A DNA stretch of 64,000 nt from an uncultured Croceitalea sp. (GCA_947494805.1 CANLWK010000005.1:124001-188000), one strand, 5' to 3'; shown: positions 19,665 through 29,205, numbered from the stretch's first letter. The notes: generated from the sequence alone by a model not told the origin. Numbers and translations are program-made.

Positions 19665-20537
19665 ATGAAAAATTGGACCATTGTAGCGACCTTTTTTGGT
19701 TTATGGATTTCGACCATGTTTGAAGCAGCGGTACAGCAAGTTTTGGCCTATGCACTCATACTGACAGTTGGGGTACTGCACGGTGCGAATGATATCACAT
19801 TAATTCGGTTTTCAGCAAAGAAAAGTAATGTATCGTTCAGTTTTTCAAGTGTTTTGATTTATTATATGCTAACGGTGCTTATCGTGTTGGTGGTGTTTTT
19901 TATCTATCCACCCTTGGCACTGATTACCTTTGTACTCATAAGTGGCTATCATTTTGGGGAACAACATTTCAAAAAGTACGTCACGGCAAATCGCTTTTTG
20001 GTTTCAGGATTATTCTTGTTCTATGGCTTGACCATTTTGTTTATGATATTTTACTTTAAAATGAACAAGGTTGTTCCAATTCTTGCCGAGGTGATGGGTG
20101 TTGTTCTCCCAGTGTCTTTTTTTGCCTATGGCCTCATGACGGTTGGTTGTACTGCTGTTATGGCTATGCTTTGGTTGACCTATAAGAAGCAGCTAAAAAC
20201 CAATTTGCTTGAAGAACTGTTTTATATAGTGGTGCTATTGGTAGTATTTAATACGGCTGATTTGCTATGGGGCTTTTGTATCTATTTTATTCTTTGGCAC
20301 AGCATACCCTCTTTGATGGATCAGGTGCATGTATTGTACGGTTCGGCCAGCAAGAGGGGCTTTATAAAGTATTTACAAAGTTCATGGGTATATTGGAGCT
20401 TTTCAATAGTGGGGCTTGTGCTACTTTTCCTAATATTTAAAAACAATACGGACTTTTTTGTTTCCGTCTTAATTTATTTTCTAGCAGCGATTACCTTTCC
20501 GCATGTTATTGTGATGTCAAAAATTGAAAATACTTAA
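19665..20537 (+). CDS. blh: Beta-carotene 15,15'-dioxygenase, Brp/Blh family
   Basis: Integral membrane iron enzyme cleaving beta-carotene into two retinals for the rhodopsin. The 290 residues are largely hydrophobic helices. The conserved polar residues are His39 and Asp43 (VLHGANDI), His96, Glu99 and His101 (SGYHFGEQHF), and His212 (LWHSIPSLMDQ), matching the iron-binding histidines of the family. It is divergent from the proteorhodopsin gene across 118 bp of shared control DNA. Carotenoid (crt) genes are not in the window and must be elsewhere. The stop overlaps that of the convergent TonB receptor by 4 bp. Confidence 0.93.
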   Translation: MKNWTIVATFFGLWISTMFEAAVQQVLAYALILTVGVLHGANDITLIRFSAKKSNVSFSFSSVLIYYMLTVLIVLVVFFIYPPLALITFVLISGYHFGEQHFKKYVTANRFLVSGLFLFYGLTILFMIFYFKMNKVVPILAEVMGVVLPVSFFAYGLMTVGCTAVMAMLWLTYKKQLKTNLLEELFYIVVLLVVFNTADLLWGFCIYFILWHSIPSLMDQVHVLYGSASKRGFIKYLQSSWVYWSFSIVGLVLLFLIFKNNTDFFVSVLIYFLAAITFPHVIVMSKIENT

Positions 20538-23113
20538 AACGCAATTCTAAAACTTGCGTTGGGTGTTAGCCCCAAAGAAGTGTTCTCAACACTTTCAATC
20601 TGATTATTTTCAGCAATACGGTAGTAACGGTTCAAGACGTTTTTACGATTGGTAATATTCAATAAAGAGATACCGGCATTGGCCTGAACTCGTCGACCAA
20701 TTGAAAACTCATAGTTGGCCGAGGCATCCGCCCTAAAATATTCAGGTAACCGATTGCCGTTCGACTCTTGAAAATTGATGCGAACCGGGAACACGGTAGT
20801 ATCAATCGGATCCGATTCATCAGGCTGGGTATATGGCCTGCCAGTTCTATAGTTGACGCCTACACCCATTTTTAGGTTTTTAAGGGTGTAGGTAGTGGCA
20901 AGTGTCACCGTATGGCGCACATCAAGGTTATTGGGGAAAACTGGTGGAACGATGCTATCAAAAGTGTAATCGTTTTGATTGTAGGTATAACTCAACCATG
21001 TGCTGTAATTGCTTCCTTTTTTATTGATTAAAAATTCCAGACCCTTTACCTCATAGCTTCCGATTTCGCCATCGAACTGGTTTTCATTTTGAAAACCCTG
21101 TGTACGTGTACTGATACCATCTACCTGTTTGTAGAACCCTTCCAATCCCACATAAAAAGAATTTTTTGAATAATTGAGCCCGACGGAACCCTGTTTGCTT
21201 TCGGTGATGGGCAATGCATTGCCATCTGAAAGGGTCCACCGACGTTTTTCTATGCCCAAAAAATTTTGCTCCAGGTCAATTACTTGATTGGTACTTTGGC
21301 TTTTAAACTCACCTAAGACCTCGGCCCTGAGATAATTGGCGACTCTAAAGTTCAAATTGAACCTTGGTTCAATCAAGAACTTAGAAAACGTTCTAAGATT
21401 CTCAATGTAGTTCACTCGAACACCTCCGCTAACGATAAGCTTGTCTTTAAAAGAACGGTATTCAATTTGGGTATATGGGGCATGGATGCGTATTACGCCT
21501 TTGATATTACTGTTAAAAGGAGGTTGGGTGACATCGGTTCTATTAATGATGCCCGTTTCAATGTATTGATACCCATTGCTCCAATTTAAGCTATTTGAAA
21601 AACGGTAATTGGTATACAATTTTGCGGCACGCTCTTCAACAGTGTTCTTTTGAAATAACTGTTGCACCTGATTGGCGAAGAAGTTGCGCGCTTCAAGGTT
21701 ATACTTTGAAAAATAGATGTTGACGTTTGAAGTAAAGTTTGGCGTCCATTGACTTTGTAACTGCAAGCCAGCTGAGATATTGGTTTGATCTAATAAACTG
21801 GTGGTGGACTCATTGAGGTCTAGATTGGTCTCAGAAAAATCCAGATCATTGTCAATTGCAATGAAGCTAAAGCGCAATTTTTGATCTTCATTGATATCAT
21901 AGAGCAATTTTCCTGAAAAGTCATAGAAGAAGAACTTCTCATCACGTTCAAAGTTCTCATTGACTTGTTGGTTCTGTTGGTTGCGAACCTCGGTATCTTG
22001 AAAAGCCCTATCAGTAAAACTGCCATAAGCCGGAGTATTCAAAAAATCGGTGGTCGAACGTCTTGCAGAAAACTGAAATGCCAAATTTTCCTTGATGGGG
22101 AATTGGCCATAAATATCACCACTGATAAAATTGGCTCCCGCACCACCAGTGAATAGACCGTCAATTTTGTTTTTGGTTTCCATACTGATAACACTGCTCA
22201 CACCATCGCCAAATCGGGTTGGAGTTCCATTTTTATAAACGGTGACTTTATCGGTCAAATAGGGGTTAAAGGCAGAAATAAGACCAAAAAAATGACCGGA
22301 CTGGTACATTTTGATGCCGTTCCATAAGATGAGGTTTTGATCGTTGGTACCGCCCCTTACGTTAATGTCTGAAACTGTTTCGTCTATACTTTTGATGCCA
22401 GGTAAGGCTTGTACACTTTGCAGTATGTCCGGTTCAATCACGCCAGGAAGTGCTCCAAGCTTTCCTGTGTTCAAAGTGATACTTGCATCTTGTTGTTTGA
22501 CTATGCCCGAGGTCAAGAATTCATATACGGTCACTTCATTCAATTGTTCTATTTTCTGTGCCAATAATATTTTTACACATTCATCGGTAACGAATAAATC
22601 TTCAACCGATACATACTTCGTATTATAACCCAAATACCGAATTTTCAAAGAAGCTTCGCGAGACACCTCGTTAAGAATGAATCTACCATCCATATCAGTC
22701 ACCAAAGCAATATCGGAGCCCAAAATCTCAATAGTGGCACCTGGCACATTGTTTTTGGCATAATTGTCCAGTACACTTCCACAAATAGAGACGGTCTTGG
22801 TTTTGGCTATGGTATAGTACCTATTGTCCAAAGGCTCTATTTCAAGTGATGTTTGGCTTTCTAAGGATTTTAATATTGCGTCGAGATTATCGCTATTGGG
22901 TTTACTGATCAGAAGGCCAGTCACATCTTCATCAACGAAAGAAAATTTGATGTTGAACTTTTCTTCTAAGGAAAGTAAATAATTCTGTAATACGAGACCC
23001 CTTGATTCTTGACCATTGACCTGTAGTACAGTCAATGCAAAAATCACCCCAAGGCTAAAAATTATATGGGTTTTATGGAGTGTTCTTAGCATAGAAAAGC
23101 ACGTTATCTTCAC
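20534..23113 (-). CDS. TonB-dependent receptor with STN signalling domain
   Basis: Outer-membrane transporter/transducer of 859 residues. It has a signal peptide (to about residue 34, ending LQVNGQ), then a secretin/TonB short N-terminal (STN) domain at about 50-105 that would touch FecR. A CarboxypepD_reg domain follows at about 110-195 (NNVPGATIEILGSDIALVTD, split). The plug domain is at about 210-330 (GALPGVIEPDILQSVQALPG, then DINVRGGTNDQNLILWNG). A beta-barrel ends in SFRIAF with the terminal Phe. It overlaps the upstream fecR-like gene by about 40 bp, so it is in the same operon. The transported substrate is unknown. An internal Met at residue 8 is an alternative start. Confidence 0.9.
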   Translation of the reverse strand: MKITCFSMLRTLHKTHIIFSLGVIFALTVLQVNGQESRGLVLQNYLLSLEEKFNIKFSFVDEDVTGLLISKPNSDNLDAILKSLESQTSLEIEPLDNRYYTIAKTKTVSICGSVLDNYAKNNVPGATIEILGSDIALVTDMDGRFILNEVSREASLKIRYLGYNTKYVSVEDLFVTDECVKILLAQKIEQLNEVTVYEFLTSGIVKQQDASITLNTGKLGALPGVIEPDILQSVQALPGIKSIDETVSDINVRGGTNDQNLILWNGIKMYQSGHFFGLISAFNPYLTDKVTVYKNGTPTRFGDGVSSVISMETKNKIDGLFTGGAGANFISGDIYGQFPIKENLAFQFSARRSTTDFLNTPAYGSFTDRAFQDTEVRNQQNQQVNENFERDEKFFFYDFSGKLLYDINEDQKLRFSFIAIDNDLDFSETNLDLNESTTSLLDQTNISAGLQLQSQWTPNFTSNVNIYFSKYNLEARNFFANQVQQLFQKNTVEERAAKLYTNYRFSNSLNWSNGYQYIETGIINRTDVTQPPFNSNIKGVIRIHAPYTQIEYRSFKDKLIVSGGVRVNYIENLRTFSKFLIEPRFNLNFRVANYLRAEVLGEFKSQSTNQVIDLEQNFLGIEKRRWTLSDGNALPITESKQGSVGLNYSKNSFYVGLEGFYKQVDGISTRTQGFQNENQFDGEIGSYEVKGLEFLINKKGSNYSTWLSYTYNQNDYTFDSIVPPVFPNNLDVRHTVTLATTYTLKNLKMGVGVNYRTGRPYTQPDESDPIDTTVFPVRINFQESNGNRLPEYFRADASANYEFSIGRRVQANAGISLLNITNRKNVLNRYYRIAENNQIESVENTSLGLTPNASFRIAF

Positions 23114-23984
23114 CTAATTTATAACTAATCTGTGAAGGGGTACTTATACTTTCTAACGCTATTTTTAGATTGGTGTTGCTGAAAGTACCGGTAAAAAGTT
23201 GATTGGTATCAACATTTTCGGTTTCTACTTTGATATTATACTGTCTTTCTAGTTCGTTCAGTACAAATTGTAGGGGAATACTATGGAAAGAACTTTCGTT
23301 GTTCATCCATGAGGGTGTGTCGTTCTTTGGCCCTTCGGCGGCTTGAATTTTATTGTTCACCACTAAAAACGAAGTTCCGGCGGGTAGTTTGGTCTCTTTT
23401 CCGTTGTAGGTTACACTGACCAGACCTTCATAACAGGTGACTTCAAAAAAGTTATCACGAGTCTCTACATTGAACTGTGTCCCCAAAACGGCTACTGAGC
23501 CCATATCAGTGGCAACGGTGAATTTTTTTCCTTTGGCAACCTTAAAAAAAGCTTCGCCCTGCAATTTGACCGCACGTTCTTTATCCCATTTTTTTTCACT
23601 GAAGGTGACCCTTGAGTCAGCATTCAATATCAATTCTGAGCTATCAGGTAATGTAACTTCAGTACGTTCTGCCAATTGTGTGGTGAACGAATTATCTAAG
23701 GTGTTCAAATAGAAATAAGAACCTGCCAACATTACGGCGATTACAGCGGCAATACGTAAAAATTGTTTGTATGGCTTGAGCGGCACCACTTTTGGAGCGG
23801 CCGCCATTTCCCTTTGTTTAAAGGTGTTCAGCGCAGCTTGCACATCAAATTCGGGGGCTTCGATTTTCTTTGATGCCTCAATGATGCGCATGTATGAAAC
23901 GTAGGCCTCAGACTTCTTGAATTCTGACAATTCAGCTTCTGAAAGCTCACCGTTCAACCATTTTGCTAAATAATTCTCTTGCAT
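23073..23984 (-). CDS. FecR-type anti-sigma factor
   Basis: A 303-residue inner-membrane regulator. A cytoplasmic N-terminal helix region (about 1-70) is followed by one transmembrane helix (about 73-90, IAAVIAVMLAGSYFYL). The periplasmic FecR domain (about 100-200) contains LPDSSELILNADSRVTF and GEAFFKVAKGKKFTV. A C-terminal STN-interacting DUF4974-like domain (about 235-300) contains LQFVLNELERQYNI and FSNTNLKIALESIS. It relays the state of the TonB receptor to the ECF sigma factor. The order is sigma, anti-sigma, receptor on the minus strand. The 268-bp gap to the sigma gene is filled with heptanucleotide repeats. Confidence 0.92.
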   Translation of the reverse strand: MQENYLAKWLNGELSEAELSEFKKSEAYVSYMRIIEASKKIEAPEFDVQAALNTFKQREMAAAPKVVPLKPYKQFLRIAAVIAVMLAGSYFYLNTLDNSFTTQLAERTEVTLPDSSELILNADSRVTFSEKKWDKERAVKLQGEAFFKVAKGKKFTVATDMGSVAVLGTQFNVETRDNFFEVTCYEGLVSVTYNGKETKLPAGTSFLVVNNKIQAAEGPKNDTPSWMNNESSFHSIPLQFVLNELERQYNIKVETENVDTNQLFTGTFSNTNLKIALESISTPSQISYKLGEDNVLFYAKNTP

Positions 23985-24084
23985 GATTTCTCTGCGTTAC
24001 ATGGGTAAAACAACTATCGCGGCAAATACCCTACTTTTTGTTTTTTTCAAGTTCAAGAATCAAGTACAACACTAATTTTATTTT

Positions 24085-24126
24085 CATCAAACATCAAACA
24101 TCAAACATCAAACATCAAACATCAAC
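24085..24126. repeat. Heptanucleotide tandem repeat CATCAAA
   Basis: Six head-to-tail 7-bp units, five perfect CATCAAA and a last CATCAAC, lie in the gap between the sigma factor and fecR-like genes. Such short-unit repeats are prone to slippage. Confidence 0.95.
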
Positions 24127-24160
24127 TGTGTTCAGCGTGACAGATTCAAACTATATTTTT

Positions 24161-24254
24161 ACTAACCACTAACCACTAACCACTAACCACTAACCACTAA
24201 CCACTAACCACCAACCACCAACCACCAACCACCAACCACTAACCACCAACCACT
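24161..24254. repeat. Heptanucleotide tandem repeat ACTAACC/ACCAACC
   Basis: About 13 tandem 7-bp units. The first block is ACTAACC, then mostly ACCAACC variants, then a mix. The last unit reaches the stop codon of the sigma-factor gene (CTA at 24253-24255, TAG on the minus strand). Period 7 is the same as in the unrelated repeat 35 bp away. Confidence 0.95.
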
Positions 24255-24753
24255 ATATTCCATCTATCCGCTCACGCAGCGATTTTAATGCCAAATGCAT
24301 CCGCTTTTCTATGGCCTTGACACTGACCCCTTCGATTTCTGCGATTTCTGCATACTTTTTTCCGTCCACACGATTCAATAAAAAGGTGGTGCGCTGGTTT
24401 TCGGGCAACGCATTAAGGGCATCATCCAACTTTTTTTGAAACTCCTTTTCTTCAAGCACAAACTCTGGTGATTCGTTTGAAATGGAATTCGAATGTTTAT
24501 CAGCGTGTTTTAATCGTACTTTTTCCGCCTTCAAAACATTTAGGTATAAATTGTTCGCCACGGTGTACAAATACGACTTTGCTTTTTCAGGGGCAACCTT
24601 TTTACAGTTTTCCCATAGTTTCACAAAAGCCTCTTGAACGGCATCGTTCGCTTTCTCTTCATTACCATATTTATAATATATGTAATTGAAAATCGTTTTT
24701 GAATAGGATGTAAAAACTGAGCTAAAGGTCTGCTCTTCACAAACATTGTTCAT
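24253..24753 (-). CDS. ECF RNA polymerase sigma factor, FecI-like
   Basis: A 166-residue sigma-70 family factor. Region 2 covers about residues 10-75, with VQEAFVKLWENC at the core-binding helix. Region 4 covers about 105-160, with the helix-turn-helix KKYAEIAEIEGVSVKAIEKRM. It is the first gene of the sigma/anti-sigma/TonB-receptor cluster and presumably directs its transcription when released by the anti-sigma. It is divergent from the acidic lipoprotein gene. The stop codon is embedded in a heptanucleotide repeat, so repeat-length changes could alter the tail and spacing. Confidence 0.93.
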   Translation of the reverse strand: MNNVCEEQTFSSVFTSYSKTIFNYIYYKYGNEEKANDAVQEAFVKLWENCKKVAPEKAKSYLYTVANNLYLNVLKAEKVRLKHADKHSNSISNESPEFVLEEKEFQKKLDDALNALPENQRTTFLLNRVDGKKYAEIAEIEGVSVKAIEKRMHLALKSLRERIDGI

Positions 24754-24869
24754 GTATGCCTATTTGCTTGGTTTCCCAAAGATATTTTAAAAAAAATAAA
24801 AAACTGGGTAGGGTTTTGTGTCGAGCAATTGTTTTAAGACCGTACTAACAGAAAATAAACCGAATCGTT

Positions 24870-26645
24870 ATGAAAAAGCTATTGAACAATCTACTTTATG
24901 TTGGTCTAATGCTAGTTGGACTTACATTCACCGCATGTCAAGATGAGTTTGAAGACGTTGGTGGTACTACCGATGAGCAACAAACTATTAAGGCCGACTC
25001 CAATACCGCTGACCTAATTGTCAAAACAAGTTCCAATGACGGTTCTTTTGATAATATTGTCGATGGTGCTAGCTGTATTGCGGTACAATTTCCGTATACC
25101 GTTGATGTGGGCGGAATTCAAATTACAATCGATTCCATCGAAGACCTTCAGTTGATTGAAGAGATTTTTGATGAGTTCGATGATGATGAAGACGTTCTTG
25201 AGTTCGTTTTTCCAATTACCATCACTTTGGCCGATTTTACCGAAGTTATAATTGAAAATGGTGAGGCCCTTCGCGAATTGGCCGCCGAGTGCAAAGAGGG
25301 TGGAGATGATGATGATATTGAATGTATCGACTTTGTATACCCTATTAAAATATTCACATTTGATATCGATGAGCAGGTTACGGGTGAATTTGAAATAAAG
25401 AGTGATCGCGAACTTCGTCTATTTTTCAAAGAAAGAGGTGAAGATGATTTAGTGAGCCTTGATTTCCCGGTGACACTTAAGAAAGCTGACGGCACTGAAA
25501 TGGTGGTAAATTCAAATGCCGAATTGGCCGCCGCCTTAGAAGCTGCAAAAGATGATTGTGATGAAGATGACGATGATGATTTTAATGATGATGATTTTGA
25601 CGAAGAGCGTTTTGACTTCTGCTTGACGCAGTGCCCATGGGGAGTGCGTGAAGTGAAAAGAAACGGTATGGACTCATCAGAACAGTACCTTGACTATATC
25701 ATGACCTTTGCTGAGGATGGAACTGTTACCGTTAAAGATAGAATGGGAGAAATGTTGACCGGAACTTGGTCTTCAAGCTTCTCTGACCGAGGACCATTAT
25801 TGACCTTGTCGTTTGAAACCTTGGTAGATTTCAACTTAGAATGGTTGGTATATGAGATTGGAGACCATACCATTAAACTGTATGCCGATGATGGTGATAA
25901 AATCATCTTGAAACAACTTTGTGAAGATGACGGTGAGCCAGGTGAAACCAATCCTGATACCTTGAGGGAGATATTGAAAGAATGTAACTGGATCATCAGA
26001 AAAATCGAGTTACAGAACGAAGAATTGCGCAGATTGTTGGGCTATAGCTTTGAGTTCAAACCTGACGGTGTGGCAACCCTAAGTGATGGTATTACCACTA
26101 GTAATGGTACTTGGGAAGTTGGTTTTAATGATGAGCAGGTATTGGCACTTTTGATCGAGTTTGGTGATGAGTCGGCGGTAAACTTTGACTGGCCGTTGCG
26201 TGACCTAGATGATGAACGCCTGAAGTTTGAAGTAGAAGAGATTGGCTATGAGCTCGTATTGGAGCGTGAGTGTAATGAGAGCGCTGGTGATGGTGATGTT
26301 GCCGAAATAAGAAACATCATGTTGGGTGGCCTTTGGAATGTTGCCCTATACGATGATGAAGGTATGGATACCACCGTTGACTATGCAGGTATGGATTTCG
26401 GATTCTCAATGTTCAATCAGGTTGAGGTATCTGTAAACGATGACCCGATTACCGCCGGTGTATGGAGAATATTGAGAGGCGACGGTGAGAACCTACAGTT
26501 TTATTTGAACTTGGGTGATGCCGATGCCCTTGGTGAACTTACCGAAGCGTGGTATGTGACCGAAGTGGCCGCAGATCGCATAGAATTGGTCTACGAAGAT
26601 GAAAATGTCAACTTCAAGACCTTGGTTTTCGAAAAGAAAATGTAA
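24870..26645 (+). CDS. Acidic repeat-built lipoprotein
   Basis: A 591-residue surface or periplasmic lipoprotein (lipobox LTFTAC, Cys23). Two kinds of internal repeat are visible. First come four units of about 40-45 residues, near 69-99, 109-139, 152-185 and 195-224, each with a pattern like (I/L)-x-F-x-(Y/F)-P-(I/V/Y)-x-(V/I) followed by an ExLxxL helix. After an Asp/Glu stretch (about 228-247) come three lipocalin-like units of about 100 residues near 255-355, 373-475 and 487-591, each opening with a W-containing strand (CPWGV, CNWII, GLWNV). The protein is strongly acidic. It is divergent from the ECF sigma gene, suggesting the same regulon. Ligand and function are unknown. Confidence 0.8.
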   Translation: MKKLLNNLLYVGLMLVGLTFTACQDEFEDVGGTTDEQQTIKADSNTADLIVKTSSNDGSFDNIVDGASCIAVQFPYTVDVGGIQITIDSIEDLQLIEEIFDEFDDDEDVLEFVFPITITLADFTEVIIENGEALRELAAECKEGGDDDDIECIDFVYPIKIFTFDIDEQVTGEFEIKSDRELRLFFKERGEDDLVSLDFPVTLKKADGTEMVVNSNAELAAALEAAKDDCDEDDDDDFNDDDFDEERFDFCLTQCPWGVREVKRNGMDSSEQYLDYIMTFAEDGTVTVKDRMGEMLTGTWSSSFSDRGPLLTLSFETLVDFNLEWLVYEIGDHTIKLYADDGDKIILKQLCEDDGEPGETNPDTLREILKECNWIIRKIELQNEELRRLLGYSFEFKPDGVATLSDGITTSNGTWEVGFNDEQVLALLIEFGDESAVNFDWPLRDLDDERLKFEVEEIGYELVLERECNESAGDGDVAEIRNIMLGGLWNVALYDDEGMDTTVDYAGMDFGFSMFNQVEVSVNDDPITAGVWRILRGDGENLQFYLNLGDADALGELTEAWYVTEVAADRIELVYEDENVNFKTLVFEKKM

Positions 26646-26669
26646 CCTTTTTTGCCCCACAATTTTATG

Positions 26670-26706
26670 AAAAGGACGGCTTCTATGGAAGCTGTCCTTT
26701 TTTTAT
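26670..26706 (+). terminator. Intrinsic terminator after the lipoprotein gene
   Basis: AAAGGACGGCTTC and GAAGCTGTCCTTT pair over 13 bp (one G-T) around a TATG loop (26671-26700), followed by T residues. Confidence 0.9.
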
Positions 26707-26784
26707 GCCTTCAAACGAAATGGTAAATCGCTCATGACTTTGATTTTGCGGCTTTCGCCAAGGGCACATTCCGTAGGTATTTCT

Positions 26785-26792
26785 TAAATTTG
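26785..26792 (+). promoter_or_regulatory. Candidate -7 promoter box of ffh
   Basis: TAAATTTG is an exact TAnnTTTG match 27 bp before the ffh ATG. A TTG at the expected -33 distance is not present. Confidence 0.4.
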
Positions 26793-26818
26793 TGCTTCCT
26801 CAAAAATGATGCAAGCCC

Positions 26819-28147
26819 ATGTTTGATAATTTAAGTGAAAAGTTAGATAAGGCGTTACATGTACTGAAAGGGCATGGCCAAATCACAGAGATAAATGTTG
26901 CTGAAACGCTGAAAGAAGTTCGACGTGCACTGCTAGACGCCGATGTCAACTTCAAGATAGCTAAAGAGTTCACAAATACGGTCAAGGAGAAGGCCATGGG
27001 TCAAAATGTATTGACCAACTTGCAGCCGGGCCAGTTGATGGTGAAAATCGTTAAAGACGAGCTGACCACATTAATGGGCGGCGATGCCGAAGAGATTGAC
27101 CTTACGGGCAGCCCTTCAGTGGTATTGATGTCAGGGTTACAAGGTTCGGGTAAGACCACTTTTTCTGGTAAGCTGGCCAATTTTCTCAAAAATAAGAAAA
27201 CAAAGAAACCACTTTTGGTGGCATGTGATGTCTATCGCCCTGCGGCCATAGATCAGCTGCATGTAGTGGGCGAACAGATTGGTGTTGAGGTTTTCTCTGA
27301 TAGGGGAAATAACGACCCTGTCGCAATTGCAAAAGCAGGTGTCGCCCATGCAAAAACCATTGGGGCCAATGTGGTCATTATTGATACCGCAGGTCGATTG
27401 GCGGTCGATGAGCAGATGATGGATGAGATATCTAACATTCATAAGGCCATTGCCCCTCAAGAAACCTTGTTCGTGGTAGATTCAATGACAGGTCAAGATG
27501 CCGTGAACACCGCAAAAGCCTTCAATGATGTGCTCAACTTTGATGGGGTCATCCTCACGAAGTTAGATGGTGATACCCGAGGTGGTGCCGCCATTTCAAT
27601 TAAATCAGTGGTAGATAAGCCCATCAAGTTTATTGGTACGGGTGAAAAAATGGAAGCCATTGATATTTTTTACCCCTCGCGTATGGCCGACCGTATTTTG
27701 GGTATGGGCGATGTAGTGTCATTGGTAGAACGCGCCCAAGAGCAGTTTGACGAAGAGCAGGCGCGAAAAATTCAAAAGAAAATTGCCAAAAACAAGTTTG
27801 GATTTGATGATTTTCTAAGCCAGATTCAACAGATCAAGAAGATGGGCAATATGAAAGACCTGATGGGTATGATCCCCGGTATGGGAAAGGCCCTAAAAGG
27901 ATTGGACATTGATGACGATGCCTTCAAACATATTGAAGCAATTATCCATTCAATGACCCCCGATGAACGCTCCAATCCTTCAAAATTAAACTCTAGCCGA
28001 AAAAAGCGCATTGCCAAAGGTAGTGGACGTACCATACAAGATGTCAACCAGTTGCTAAAGCAATTTGAGCAAATGAGCAAAATGATGAAAATGATGCAAG
28101 GCGGTGGCGGTAAGCGAATGATGCAGATGATGCAGAACATGAGGTGA
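26819..28147 (+). CDS. ffh: Signal recognition particle GTPase Ffh
   Basis: Binds signal sequences of nascent membrane proteins together with 4.5S RNA and delivers ribosomes to FtsY. The N domain covers about 1-90. The G domain covers about 95-295, with the P-loop GLQGSGKTTFSGKLA, DTAGRLAVDEQMM and TKLDGDTRGGAAIS. The Met-rich M domain covers about 320-442 and ends KRMMQMMQNMR. The 442 residues are normal. A 73-bp gap with GTATTGAG-type short repeats separates it from folD. Confidence 0.98.
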   Translation: MFDNLSEKLDKALHVLKGHGQITEINVAETLKEVRRALLDADVNFKIAKEFTNTVKEKAMGQNVLTNLQPGQLMVKIVKDELTTLMGGDAEEIDLTGSPSVVLMSGLQGSGKTTFSGKLANFLKNKKTKKPLLVACDVYRPAAIDQLHVVGEQIGVEVFSDRGNNDPVAIAKAGVAHAKTIGANVVIIDTAGRLAVDEQMMDEISNIHKAIAPQETLFVVDSMTGQDAVNTAKAFNDVLNFDGVILTKLDGDTRGGAAISIKSVVDKPIKFIGTGEKMEAIDIFYPSRMADRILGMGDVVSLVERAQEQFDEEQARKIQKKIAKNKFGFDDFLSQIQQIKKMGNMKDLMGMIPGMGKALKGLDIDDDAFKHIEAIIHSMTPDERSNPSKLNSSRKKRIAKGSGRTIQDVNQLLKQFEQMSKMMKMMQGGGGKRMMQMMQNMR

Positions 28148-28220
28148 TTTTAGTAGCGGGCATATAGTATTGAGTAGTGAGTATTGAGAAGGGGTAAGTA
28201 GGCGGTAGTAATTGTAGTTT

Positions 28221-29102
28221 ATGAAAATTTTAGACGGAAAGAAAGTATCGAACGACATTAAAGACGAAATAGCCGCTGAGGTTGCTGAAATGAAGGTCCG
28301 TGGTGAAAAAGTACCGCACTTGGCCGCTGTTTTGGTCGGTAACGATGGCGCGAGTTTAACCTATGTTGGCAGTAAGGTACGGTCATGTAAGAAAATAGGT
28401 TTCGAGTCTACCTTGATACACCTTCCGGAAGAGACGACCGAAGAAGAACTGTTGGCCCAAGTGGCAGCATTGAATGAGAACGACGATATTGACGGTTATA
28501 TCGTGCAATTGCCCTTGCCCAAACATATTGATGAGCAAAAGGTATTGATGGCCGTAGATGCTGATAAAGACGTTGATGGTTTTCATCCGACCAATTTTGG
28601 TAAAATGGCCTTGGATATGGAATCGTTCATACCGGCTACCCCATACGGTATTATGGAATTATTGCACCGTTATGAGGTCGATACCGAGGGCAAACATACC
28701 GTTGTCATTGGCAGAAGCCATATTGTTGGTAGGCCCATAAGTATTCTAATGAGTCAAAAAGGCAAGGCGGCCAATTCAACAGTGACCTTAACGCACAGTC
28801 GAACCAAAGACTTGGCCTCGTTTACAAAGGCGGCCGATATTGTGGTCTCGGCACTGGGCGTTCCTGATTTTCTAAAGGCCGATATGGTCAAAAAAGGGGT
28901 GGTCATTATCGATGTGGGCATTACCCGGGTGCCCGATGACACCAAACCAAAGGGGTACTACATTACCGGTGATGTAGATTTTGATGAGATCAGTACAAAG
29001 GCCTCATTTATAACACCGGTGCCTGGTGGGGTAGGGCCAATGACGATCGCCATGCTCTTAAAGAATACCTTGATTGCAAGGGAGCGCCATAGAAATAAGT
29101 AA
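28221..29102 (+). CDS. folD: Bifunctional methylenetetrahydrofolate dehydrogenase/cyclohydrolase
   Basis: Converts 5,10-methylene-THF to 10-formyl-THF for purine and formyl-Met synthesis. The 293 residues show VGNDGASLTYVGSKVRSCKK with the catalytic Tyr/Lys, IDGYIVQLPLPKHID, the NADP Rossmann site VVIGRSHIVGRPISILM, and the signature TPVPGGVGPMTIAMLLKNT. A terminator follows directly. Confidence 0.98.
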   Translation: MKILDGKKVSNDIKDEIAAEVAEMKVRGEKVPHLAAVLVGNDGASLTYVGSKVRSCKKIGFESTLIHLPEETTEEELLAQVAALNENDDIDGYIVQLPLPKHIDEQKVLMAVDADKDVDGFHPTNFGKMALDMESFIPATPYGIMELLHRYEVDTEGKHTVVIGRSHIVGRPISILMSQKGKAANSTVTLTHSRTKDLASFTKAADIVVSALGVPDFLKADMVKKGVVIIDVGITRVPDDTKPKGYYITGDVDFDEISTKASFITPVPGGVGPMTIAMLLKNTLIARERHRNK

Positions 29103-29107
29103 GTAAC

Positions 29108-29131
29108 AAAGCCCGTAACGGGCTTTTTTTT
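29108..29131 (+). terminator. Intrinsic terminator after folD
   Basis: AAAGCCCG and CGGGCTTT form an 8-bp stem with a 3-nt loop, then eight T. Confidence 0.9.
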
Positions 29132-29205
29132 AGACTTAAAAATTAACAGTTTTTCTGTTACAACACTATACCATGCTAGTCTTATTGTAAACTAAAAAGA
29201 TTTGA

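Noticed and set aside
24085-24254. CRISPR array or telomere-like repeat
   Set aside because: The units are 7 bp, directly tandem and without spacers, and no cas genes are present.
28148-28220. GTATTGAG-type short repeats between ffh and folD as a control element
   Set aside because: Too short and irregular. This resembles common AT-rich spacer repeats in such genomes.
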